Assembly: GCA_964057225.1 (NCBI GenBank)
Contig: OZ059898.1
Coordinates: 310,001-374,000 of the forward strand
Source of the DNA: Auanema rhodensis
Lineage: Eukaryota > Nematoda > Chromadorea > Rhabditida > Rhabditidae
Direction of reading: 5' to 3'
DNA length: 64,000 nucleotides
The position numbers were made by a program, and so were the translations under genes. The notes beneath the pieces were generated by a model. It was not told the DNA's origin. It searched no databases and saw only the letters and a program-made list of their open reading frames with translations. Of this stretch, positions 24,201 through 36,432 are shown piece by piece (the stretch's first letter is position 1; every line of letters starts with the position of its first letter).

Positions 24201-27200
24201 AGACTAATATGGACATGGGGAATCTAATTTTGAAAACCGCATCTCTTTATCTTTCACGTGAAGCGAGTTACATACCAAGTGCACATCACGTGTACATTTG
24301 ATTAGCATAAATTAAAGTTCACGTAAATTTCAAAGTCATGGTTACCATGAAGCAATATCAATAAAAATTTGTTTTTAGACTAATATGGACATGGGGAATC
24401 TAATTTTGAAAACCACATCTCTTTATCTTTCACGTGAAGCGAGTTACATACCAAGTGCACATCACGTGTACATTTAATTAGCATAAATTAAAGTTCACGT
24501 AAATTTCAAAGTCATGGTTACCATGAACCAATATCAATAAAAATTTGTTTTTAGACTAATATGGACATGGGGAATCTAATTTTGAAAACCGTATCTCTTT
24601 ATCTTTCACGTGAAGCGAGTTACATACCAAGTGCACATCACGTGTACATTTAATTAGCATAAATTAAAGTTCACGTAAATTTCAAAGTCATGGTTACCAT
24701 GCACCAATATCAATAAAAATTTGTTTTTAGACTAATATGGACATGGGGAATCTAATTTTGAAAACCGCATCTCTTTATCTTTCACGTGAAGCGATTTACA
24801 TACCAAGTGCACATCACGTGTACAATTAATTAGCATAAATTAAAGTTCACGTAAATTTCAAAGTCATGGTTACCATGAACCATTATCAATAAAAATTTGT
24901 TTTTAGACTAATATGGACATGGGGAATCTAATTTTGAAAACCGCATCTCTTTATCTTTCACGTGAAGCGAGTTACATACCAAGTGCACATCACGTGTACA
25001 TTTAATTAGCATAAATTAAAGTTCACGTAAATTTCAAAGTCATGGTTACCATGAAGCAATATCAATAAAAATTTGTTTTTAGACTAATATGGACATGGGG
25101 AATCTAATTTTGAAAACCGCATCTCTTTATCTTTCACGTGAAGCGAGTTACATACCAAGTGCACATCACGTGTACATTTAATTAGCATAAATTAAAGTTC
25201 ACGTAAATTTCAAAGTCATGGTTACCATGAACCAATATCAATAAAAATTTGTTTTTAGACTAATATGGACATGGGGAATCTAATTTTGAAAACCGCATCT
25301 CTTTATCTTTCACGTGAAGCGAGTTACATACCAAGTGCACATCACGTGTACATTTAATTAGCATAAATTAAAGTTCACGTAAATTTCAAAGTCATGGTTA
25401 CCATGCACCAATATCAATAAAAATTTGTTTTTAGACTAATATGGACATGGGGAATCTAATTTTGAAAACCGCATCTCTTTATCTTTCACGTGAAGCGAGT
25501 TACATACCAAGTGCACATCACGTGTACATTTAATTAGCATAAATTAAAGTTCACGTAAATTTCAAAGTCATGGTTACCATGAAGCAATATCAATAAAAAT
25601 TTGTTTTTAGACTAATATGGACATGGGGAATCTAATTTTGAAAACCGCATCTCTTTATCTTTCACGTGAAGCGAGTTACATACCAAGTGCACATCACGTG
25701 TACATTTAATTAGCTTAAATTAAAGTTCACGTAAATTTCAAAGTCATGGTTACCATGAACCAATATCAATAAAAATTTGTTTTTAGACTAATATGGACAT
25801 GGGGAATCTAATTTTGAAAACCGCATCTCTTTATCTTTCACGTGAAGCGAGTTACATACCAAGTGCACATCACGTGTACATTTAATTAGCATAAATTAAA
25901 GTTCACGTAAATTTCAAAGTCATGGTTACCATGCACCAATATCAATAAAAATTTGTTTTTAGACTAATATGGACATGGGGAATCTAATTTTGAAAACCGC
26001 ATCTCTTTATCTTTCACGTGAAGCGAGTTACATACCAAGTGCACATCACGTGTACATTTAATTAGCATAAATTAAAGTTCACGTAAATTTCAAAGTCATG
26101 GTTACCATGCACCAATATCAATAAAAATTTGTTTTTAGACTAATATGGACATGGGGAATCTAATTTTGAAAACCGCATCTCTTTATCTTTCACGTGAAGC
26201 GAGTTACATACCAAGTGCACATCACGTGTACATTTAATTAGCATAAATTAAAGTTCACGTAAATTTCAAAGTCATGGTTACCATGAAGCAATATCAATAA
26301 AAATTTGTTTTTAGACTAATATGGACATGGGGAATCTAATTTTGAAAACCGCATCTCTTTATCTTTCACGTGAAGCGAGTTACATACCAAGTGCACATCA
26401 CGTGTACATTTAATTAGCATAAATTAAAATTCACGTAAATTTCAAAGTCATGGTTACCATGAACCAATATCAATAAAAATTTGTTTTTAGACTAATATGG
26501 ACATGAAGAATCTAATTTTGAAAACCGCATCTCTTTATCTTTCACGTGAAGCGAGTTACATACCAAGTGCACATCACGTGTACATTTAATTAGCATAAAT
26601 TAAAGTTCACGTAAATTTCAAAGTCATGGTTACCATGAACCAATATCAATAAAAATTTGTTTTTAGACTAATATGGACATGGGGAATCTAATTTTGAAAA
26701 CCGCATCTCTTCATCGTTCACGTGAAGCGAGTTACATACCAAGTGCACATCACGTGTACATTTAATTAGCATAAATTAAAGTTCACGTAAACTTCAAAGT
26801 CATGGTTACCATGCACCAATATCAATAAAAATTTGTTTTTAGACTAATATGGACATGGGGAATCTAATTTTGAAAACCGCATCTCTTTATCTTTCACGTG
26901 AAGCGAGTTACATACTAAGTGCACATCACGTGTACATTTAATTAGCATAAATTAAAGTTCACGTAAATTTCAAAGTCATGGTTACCATGAAGCAATATCA
27001 ATAAAAATTTGTTTTTAGACTAATATGGACATGGGGAATCTAATTTTGAAAACCGCATCTCTTTATCTTTCACGTGAAGCGAGTTACATACCAAGTGCAC
27101 ATCACGTGTACATTTAATTAGCATAAATTAAAGTTCACGTAAATTTCAAAGTCATGGTTACCATGAAGCAATATCAATAAAAATTTGTTTTTAGACTAAT

Positions 27201-30200
27201 ATGGACATGGGGAATCTAATTTTGAAAACCGCATCTCTTTATCTTTCACGTGAAGCGAGTTACATACCAAGTGCACATCACGTGTACATTTAATTAGCAT
27301 AAATTAAAATTCACGTAAATTTCAAAGTCATGGTTACCATGAACCAATATCAATAAAAATTTGTTTTTAGACTAATATGGACATGGGGAATCTAATTTTG
27401 AAAACCGCATCTCTTTATCTTTCACGTGAAGCGAGTTACATACCAAGTGCACATCACGTGTACATTTAATTAGCATAAATTAAAGTTCACGTAAATTTCA
27501 AAGTCATGGTTACCATGAACCAATATCAATAAAAATTTGTTTTTAGACTAATATGGACATGGGGAATCTAATTTTGAAAACCGCATCTCTTCATCGTTCA
27601 CGTGAAGCGAGTTACATACCAAGTGCACATCACGTGTACATTTAATTAGCATAAATTAAAGTTCACGTAAATTTCAAAGTCATGATATCAATAAAAACCA
27701 ATATCAATAAAAATTTGTTTTTAGACTAATATGGACATGGGGAATCTAATTTTGAAAACCGCATCTCTTTATCTTTCACGTGAAGCGAGTTACATACCAA
27801 GTGCACATCACGTGTACATTTAATTAGCATAAATTAAAGTTCACGTAAATTTCAAAGTCATGGTTACCATGAACCAATATCAATAAAAATTTGTTTTTAG
27901 ACTAATATGGACATGGGGAATCTAATTTTGAAAACCGCATCTCTTTATCTTTCACGTGAAGCGAGTTACATACCAAGTGCACATCACGTGTACATTTAAT
28001 TAGCATAAATTAAAGTTCACGTAAATTTCAAAGTCATGGTTACCATGAAGCAATATCAATAAAAATTTGTTTTTAGACTAATATGGACATGGGGAATCTA
28101 ATTTTGAAAACCGCATCTCTTTATCTTTCACGTGAAGCGAGTTACATACCAAGTGCACATCACGTGTACATTTTATTAGCATAAATTAAAGTTCACGTAA
28201 AATTCAAAGTCATGGTTACCATGAACCAATATCAATAAAATGTTGTTTTTAGACTAATATGGACATGGGGAATCTAATTTTGAAAACCGCATCTCTTTAT
28301 CTTTCACGTGAAGCGAGTTACATACCAAGTGCACATCACGTGTACATTTAATTAGCATAAATTAAAGTTCAAGTAAATTTCAAAGTCATGGTTACCATGA
28401 ACCAATATCAATAAAAATTTGTTTTTAGACTAATATGGACATGGGGAATCTAATTTTGAAAACCGCATCTCTTTATCTTTCACGTGAAGCGAGTTACATA
28501 CCAAGTGCACATCACGTGTACATTTAATTAGCATAAATTAAAGTTCACGTAAAATTCAAAGTCATGGTTACCATGAACCAATATCAATAAAAATTTGTTT
28601 TTAGACTAATATGGACATGGGGAATCTAATTTTGAAAACCGCATCTCTTTATCTTTCACGTGAAGCGAGTTACATACCAAGTGCACATCACGTGTACATT
28701 TGATTAGCATAAATTAAAGTTCACGTAAATTTCAAAGTCATGGTTACCATGAAGCAATATCAATAAAAATTTGTTTTTAGACTAATATGGACATGGGGAA
28801 TCTAATTTTGAAAACCACATCTCTTTATCTTTCACGTGAAGCGAGTTACATACCAAGTGCACATCACGTGTACATTTAATTAGCATAAATTAAAGTTCAC
28901 GTAAATTTCAAAGTCATGGTTACCATGAACCAATATCAATAAAAATTTGTTTTTAGACTAATATGGACATGGGGAATCTAATTTTGAAAACCGTATCTCT
29001 TTATCTTTCACGTGAAGCGAGTTACATACCAAGTGCACATCACGTGTACATTTAATTAGCATAAATTAAAGTTCACGTAAATTTCAAAGTCATGGTTACC
29101 ATGCACCAATATCAATAAAAATTTGTTTTTAGACTAATATGGACATGGGGAATCTAATTTTGAAAACCGCATCTCTTCATCTTTCACGTGAAGCGAGTTA
29201 CATACCAAGTGCACATCACGTGTACATTTAATTAGCATAAATTAAAGTTCACGTAAATTTCAAAGTCATGGTTACCATGCACCAATATCAATAAAAATTT
29301 GTTTTTAGACTAATATGGACATGGGGAATCTAATTTTGAAAACCGCATCTCTTTATCTTTCACGTGAAGCGATTTACATACCAAGTGCACATCACGTGTA
29401 CAATTAATTAGCATAAATTAAAGTTCACGTAAATTTCAAAGTCATGGTTACCATGAACCATTATCAATAAAAATTTGTTTTTAGACTAATATGGACATGG
29501 GGAATCTAATTTTGAAAACCGCATCTCTTTATCTTTCACGTGAAGCGAGTTACATACCAAGTGCACATCACGTGTACATTTAATTAGCATAAATTAAAGT
29601 TCACGTAAATTTCAAAGTCATGGTTACCATGAACCAATATCGATAAAAATTTGTTTTTAGACTAATATGGACATGGGGAATCTAATTTTGAAAACCGCAT
29701 CTCTTTATCTTTCACGTGAAGCGAGTTACATACCAAGTGCACATCACGTGTACATTTAATTAGCATAAATTAAAGTTCACGTAAATTTCAAAGTCATGGT
29801 TACCATGAACCAATATCAATAAAAATTTGTTTTTAGACTAATATGGACATGGGGAATCTAGTTTTGGAAACCGCATCTCTTTATCTTTCACGTGAAGCGA
29901 GTTACATACCAAGTGCACATCACGTGTACATTTAATTAGCATAAATTAAAATTCACGTAAATTTCAAAGTCATGGTTACCATGAACCAATATCAATAAAA
30001 ATTTGTTTTTAGACTAATATGGACATGGGGAATCTAATTTTGAAAACCGCATCTCTTTATCTTTCACGTGAAGCGAGTTACATACCAAGTGCACATCACG
30101 TGTACATTTAATTAGCATAAATTAAAGTTCACGTAAATTTCAAAGTCATGGTTACCATGAAGCAATATCAATAAAAATTTGTTTTTAGACTAATATGGAC

Positions 30201-30360
30201 ATGGGGAATCTAATTTTGAAAACCACATCTCTTTATCTTTCACGTGAAGCGAGTTACATACCAAGTGCACATCACGTGTACATTTAATTAGCATAAATTA
30301 AAGTTCACGTAAATTTCAAAGTCATGGTTACCATGAACCAATATCAATAAAAATTTGTTT
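24200..30360 (+). repeat. Left copy of a 6162-bp tandem segmental duplication
   Basis: Private markers recur exactly 6162 bp later: TTTGATT (24300 and 30462), AACCACATCT (24411 and 30573), GTATCT (24591 and 30753), GCGATTTAC (24791 and 30953), TAGCTT (25711 and 31873), ACATGAAGAA (26501 and 32663), AACTTCAAAG (about 26791 and 32953), TACTAAG (26913 and 33075) and the rearranged monomer (27681 and 33843). The unit is 35 monomers plus 2 bp, the 2 bp coming from the rearranged monomer. After 27.8 kb the offset becomes 5986, because one copy has one monomer more than the other. Homology begins between 24152 and 24299 and runs to about 29.93 kb. It is followed by about 0.4 kb of monomers without a partner. 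Confidence 0.88.
27632..27809 (+). repeat. Rearranged 178-bp monomer (template-switch-like), first copy
   Basis: The 11 bases GTTACCATGAA after GTCATG are replaced by 13 bases ATATCAATAAAAA, which copy the sequence lying just downstream in the same monomer. The result is ATATCAATAAAAA-CC-ATATCAATAAAAA-like tandem content and a unit of 178 bp. The CATGGTTACCATG dyad is lost. The change looks like a short backward template switch or slippage during DNA synthesis. It is one of only two monomer positions in the first 36 kb, apart from the 175-bp copy, where length departs from 176. Confidence 0.85.
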
Positions 30361-33300
30361 TTAGACTAATATGGACATGGGGAATCTAATTTTGAAAACC
30401 GCATCTCTTTATCTTTCACGTGAAGCGAGTTACATACCAAGTGCACATCACGTGTACATTTGATTAGCATAAATTAAAGTTCACGTAAATTTCAAAGTCA
30501 TGGTTACCATGAAGCAATATCAATAAAAATTTGTTTTTAGACTAATATGGACATGGGGAATCTAATTTTGAAAACCACATCTCTTTATCTTTCACGTGAA
30601 GCGAGTTACATACCAAGTGCACATCACGTGTACATTTAATTAGCATAAATTAAAGTTCACGTAAATTTCAAAGTCATGGTTACCATGAACCAATATCAAT
30701 AAAAATTTGTTTTTAGACTAATATGGACATGGGGAATCTAATTTTGAAAACCGTATCTCTTTATCTTTCACGTGAAGCGAGTTACATACCAAGTGCACAT
30801 CACGTGTACATTTAATTAGCATAAATTAAAGTTCACGTAAATTTCAAAGTCATGGTTACCATGCACCAATATCAATAAAAATTTGTTTTTAGACTAATAT
30901 GGACATGGGGAATCTAATTTTGAAAACCGCATCTCTTTATCTTTCACGTGAAGCGATTTACATACCAAGTGCACATCACGTGTACAATTAATTAGCATAA
31001 ATTAAAGTTCACGTAAATTTCAAAGTCATGGTTACCATGAACCATTATCAATAAAAATTTGTTTTTAGACTAATATGGACATGGGGAATCTAATTTTGAA
31101 AACCGCATCTCTTTATCTTTCACGTGAAGCGAGTTACATACCAAGTGCACATCACGTGTACATTTAATTAGCATAAATTAAAGTTCACGTAAATTTCAAA
31201 GTCATGGTTACCATGAAGCAATATCAATAAAAATTTGTTTTTAGACTAATATGGACATGGGGAATCTAATTTTGAAAACCGCATCTCTTTATCTTTCACG
31301 TGAAGCGAGTTACATACCAAGTGCACATCACGTGTACATTTAATTAGCATAAATTAAAGTTCACGTAAATTTCAAAGTCATGGTTACCATGAACCAATAT
31401 CAATAAAAATTTGTTTTTAGACTAATATGGACATGGGGAATCTAATTTTGAAAACCGCATCTCTTTATCTTTCACGTGAAGCGAGTTACATACCAAGTGC
31501 ACATCACGTGTACATTTAATTAGCATAAATTAAAGTTCACGTAAATTTCAAAGTCATGGTTACCATGCACCAATATCAATAAAAATTTGTTTTTAGACTA
31601 ATATGGACATGGGGAATCTAATTTTGAAAACCGCATCTCTTTATCTTTCACGTGAAGCGAGTTACATACCAAGTGCACATCACGTGTACATTTAATTAGC
31701 ATAAATTAAAGTTCACGTAAATTTCAAAGTCATGGTTACCATGAAGCAATATCAATAAAAATTTGTTTTTAGACTAATATGGACATGGGGAATCTAATTT
31801 TGAAAACCGCATCTCTTTATCTTTCACGTGAAGCGAGTTACATACCAAGTGCACATCACGTGTACATTTAATTAGCTTAAATTAAAGTTCACGTAAATTT
31901 CAAAGTCATGGTTACCATGAACCAATATCAATAAAAATTTGTTTTTAGACTAATATGGACATGGGGAATCTAATTTTGAAAACCGCATCTCTTTATCTTT
32001 CACGTGAAGCGAGTTACATACCAAGTGCACATCACGTGTACATTTAATTAGCATAAATTAAAGTTCACGTAAATTTCAAAGTCATGGTTACCATGCACCA
32101 ATATCAATAAAAATTTGTTTTTAGACTAATATGGACATGGGGAATCTAATTTTGAAAACCGCATCTCTTTATCTTTCACGTGAAGCGAGTTACATACCAA
32201 GTGCACATCACGTGTACATTTAATTAGCATAAATTAAAGTTCACGTAAATTTCAAAGTCATGGTTACCATGCACCAATATCAATAAAATGTTGTTTTTAG
32301 ACTAATATGGACATGGGGAATCTAATTTTGAAAACCGCATCTCTTTATCTTTCACGTGAAGCGAGTTACATACCAAGTGCACATCACGTGTACATTTAAT
32401 TAGCATAAATTAAAGTTCACGTAAATTTCAAAGTCATGGTTACCATGAAGCAATATCAATAAAAATTTGTTTTTAGACTAATATGGACATGGGGAATCTA
32501 ATTTTGAAAACCGCATCTCTTTATCTTTCACGTGAAGCGAGTTACATACCAAGTGCACATCACGTGTACATTTAATTAGCATAAATTAAAATTCACGTAA
32601 ATTTCAAAGTCATGGTTACCATGAACCAATATCAATAAAAATTTGTTTTTAGACTAATATGGACATGAAGAATCTAATTTTGAAAACCGCATCTCTTTAT
32701 CTTTCACGTGAAGCGAGTTACATACCAAGTGCACATCACGTGTACATTTAATTAGCATAAATTAAAGTTCACGTAAATTTCAAAGTCATGGTTACCATGA
32801 ACCAATATCAATAAAAATTTGTTTTTAGACTAATATGGACATGGGGAATCTAATTTTGAAAACCGCATCTCTTCATCGTTCACGTGAAGCGAGTTACATA
32901 CCAAGTGCACATCACGTGTACATTTAATTAGCATAAATTAAAGTTCACGTAAACTTCAAAGTCATGGTTACCATGCACCAATATCAATAAAAATTTGTTT
33001 TTAGACTAATATGGACATGGGGAATCTAATTTTGAAAACCGCATCTCTTTATCTTTCACGTGAAGCGAGTTACATACTAAGTGCACATCACGTGTACATT
33101 TAATTAGCATAAATTAAAGTTCACGTAAATTTCAAAGTCATGGTTACCATGAAGCAATATCAATAAAAATTTGTTTTTAGACTAATATGGACATGGGGAA
33201 TCTAATTTTGAAAACCGCATCTCTTTATCTTTCACGTGAAGCGAGTTACATACCAAGTGCACATCACGTGTACATTTAATTAGCATAAATTAAAGTTCAC

Positions 33301-35925
33301 GTAAATTTCAAAGTCATGGTTACCATGAAGCAATATCAATAAAAATTTGTTTTTAGACTAATATGGACATGGGGAATCTAATTTTGAAAACCGCATCTCT
33401 TTATCTTTCACGTGAAGCGAGTTACATACCAAGTGCACATCACGTGTACATTTAATTAGCATAAATTAAAATTCACGTAAATTTCAAAGTCATGGTTACC
33501 ATGAACCAATATCAATAAAAATTTGTTTTTAGACTAATATGGACATGGGGAATCTAATTTTGAAAACCGCATCTCTTTATCTTTCACGTGAAGCGAGTTA
33601 CATACCAAGTGCACATCACGTGTACATTTAATTAGCATAAATTAAAGTTCACGTAAATTTCAAAGTCATGGTTACCATGAACCAATATCAATAAAAATTT
33701 GTTTTTAGACTAATATGGACATGGGGAATCTAATTTTGAAAACCGCATCTCTTCATCGTTCACGTGAAGCGAGTTACATACCAAGTGCACATCACGTGTA
33801 CATTTAATTAGCATAAATGAAAGTTCACGTAAATTTCAAAGTCATGATATCAATAAAAACCAATATCAATAAAAATTTGTTTTTAGACTAATATGGACAT
33901 GGGGAATCTAATTTTGAAAACCGCATCTCTTTATCTTTCACGTGAAGCGAGTTACATACCAAGTGCACATCACGTGTACATTTAATTAGCATAAATTAAA
34001 GTTCACGTAAATTTCAAAGTCATGGTTACCATGAAGCAATATCAATAAAAATTTGTTTTTAGACTAATATGGACATGGGGAATCTAATTTTGAAAACCGC
34101 ATCTCTTTATCTTTCACGTGAAGCGAGTTACATACCAAGTGCACATCACGTGTACATTTTATTAGCATAAATTAAAGTTCACGTAAAATTCAAAGTCATG
34201 GTTACCATGAACCAATATCAATAAAATGTTGTTTTTAGACTAATATGGACATGGGGAATCTAATTTTGAAAACCGCATCTCTTTATCTTTCACGTGAAGC
34301 GAGTTACATACCAAGTGCACATCACGTGTACATTTAATTAGCATAAATTAAAGTTCAAGTAAATTTCAAAGTCATGGTTACCATGAACCAATATCAATAA
34401 AAATTTGTTTTTAGACTAATATGGACATGGGGAATCTAATTTTGAAAACCGCATCTCTTTATCTTTCACGTGAAGCGAGTTACATACCAAGTGCACATCA
34501 CGTGTACATTTAATTAGCATAAATTAAAGTTCACGTAAAATTCAAAGTCATGGTTACCATGAACCAATATCAATAAAAATTTGTTTTTAGACTAATATGG
34601 ACATGGGGAATCTAATTTTGAAAACCGCATCTCTTTATCTTTCACGTGAAGCGAGTTACATACCAAGTGCACATCACGTGTACATTTGATTAGCATAAAT
34701 TAAAGTTCACGTAAATTTCAAAGTCATGGTTACCATGAAGCAATATCAATAAAAATTTGTTTTTAGACTAATATGGACATGGGGAATCTAATTTTGAAAA
34801 CCACATCTCTTTATCTTTCACGTGAAGCGAGTTACATACCAAGTGCACATCACGTGTACATTTAATTAGCATAAATTAAAGTTCACGTAAATTTCAAAGT
34901 CATGGTTACCATGAACCAATATCAATAAAAATTTGTTTTTAGACTAATATGGACATGGGGAATCTAATTTTGAAAACCGTATCTCTTTATCTTTCACGTG
35001 AAGCGAGTTACATACCAAGTGCACATCACGTGTACATTTAATTAGCATAAATTAAAGTTCACGTAAATTTCAAAGTCATGGTTACCATGCACCAATATCA
35101 ATAAAAATTTGTTTTTAGACTAATATGGACATGGGGAATCTAATTTTGAAAACCGCATCTCTTCATCTTTCACGTGAAGCGAGTTACATACCAAGTGCAC
35201 ATCACGTGTACATTTAATTAGCATAAATTAAAGTTCACGTAAATTTCAAAGTCATGGTTACCATGCACCAATATCAATAAAAATTTGTTTTTAGACTAAT
35301 ATGGACATGGGGAATCTAATTTTGAAAACCGCATCTCTTTATCTTTCACGTGAAGCGATTTACATACCAAGTGCACATCACGTGTACAATTAATTAGCAT
35401 AAATTAAAGTTCACGTAAATTTCAAAGTCATGGTTACCATGAACCATTATCAATAAAAATTTGTTTTTAGACTAATATGGACATGGGGAATCTAATTTTG
35501 AAAACCGCATCTCTTTATCTTTCACGTGAAGCGAGTTACATACCAAGTGCACATCACGTGTACATTTAATTAGCATAAATTAAAGTTCACGTAAATTTCA
35601 AAGTCATGGTTACCATGAACCAATATCGATAAAAATTTGTTTTTAGACTAATATGGACATGGGGAATCTAATTTTGAAAACCGCATCTCTTTATCTTTCA
35701 CGTGAAGCGAGTTACATACCAAGTGCACATCACGTGTACATTTAATTAGCATAAATTAAAGTTCACGTAAATTTCAAAGTCATGGTTACCATGAACCAAT
35801 ATCAATAAAAATTTGTTTTTAGACTAATATGGACATGGGGAATCTAGTTTTGGAAACCGCATCTCTTTATCTTTCACGTGAAGCGAGTTACATACCAAGT
35901 GCACATCACGTGTACATTTAATTAG
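30360..35925 (+). repeat. Right copy of the 6162-bp tandem segmental duplication
   Basis: It lies directly after the left copy, in the same orientation. The last shared private marks, at an offset of 5986 bp, are TTTTATTAGC (28171 and 34157), TTCAAGTAAA (about 28368 and 34354), ATATCGATAAA (about 29638 and 35624) and CTAGTTTTGG (about 29858 and 35844). Differences include AATGAAAGTTC at about 33816 in this copy only, and the missing AACC monomer after the rearranged one. Matching breaks at about 35.93 kb. Confidence 0.88.
33794..33971 (+). repeat. Rearranged 178-bp monomer, duplicated copy
   Basis: It is the same 13-for-11 replacement as at 27632-27809, exactly 6162 bp downstream. Identity of so specific a rearrangement shows common descent through the segmental duplication rather than recurrence. 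This copy also carries AAATGAAAG near 33817. Confidence 0.88.
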
Positions 35926-36432
35926 CATAAATTAAAGTTCACGTAAATTTCAAAGTCATGGTTACCATGAAGCAATATCAATAAAAATTTGTTTTTAGAC
36001 TAATATGGACATGGGGAATCTAATTTTGAAAACCGCATCTTTTTATCTTTCACGTGAAGCGAGTTACATACCAAGTGCACATCACGTGTACATTTAATTA
36101 GCATAAATTAAAGTTCACGTAAATTTCAAAGTCATGGTTACCATGAACCAATATCAATAAAAATTTGTTTTTAGACTAATATGGACATGGGGAATCTAGT
36201 TTTGGAAACCGCATCTCTTTATCTTTCACGTGAAGCGAGTTACATACCAAGTGCACACGTGTACATTTAATTAGCATAAATTAAAGTTCACGTAAATTTC
36301 AAAGTCATGGTTACCATGAAGCAATATCAATAAAAATTTGTTTTTAGACTAATATGGACATGGGGAATCTAATTTTGAAAACCGCATCTTTTTATCTTTC
36401 ACGTGAAGCGAGTTACATACCAAGTGCACATC
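35732..36432 (+). repeat. Two-monomer (dimer) duplication with a 3-bp deletion
   Basis: The pair AACC with CTAGTTTTGG and AAGC with CATCTTTTTATC occurs twice in a row (CTAGTTTTGG at 35844 and 36196; CATCTTTTT at 36036 and 36385). The third monomer is 173 bp because ATC is missing from GTGCACATCACG near 36256, leaving GTGCACACGTG. The dimer overlaps the end of the right 6.2-kb copy, so it arose at or after that breakpoint. Confidence 0.85.

Noticed and set aside
704-27631. Assembly artefact explaining the perfect 176-bp phase and large duplications
   Set aside because: Not excluded, but copies carry private substitutions in consistent order and the duplications differ by whole monomers and single bases, which fits real array evolution. 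Spanning reads would settle it.
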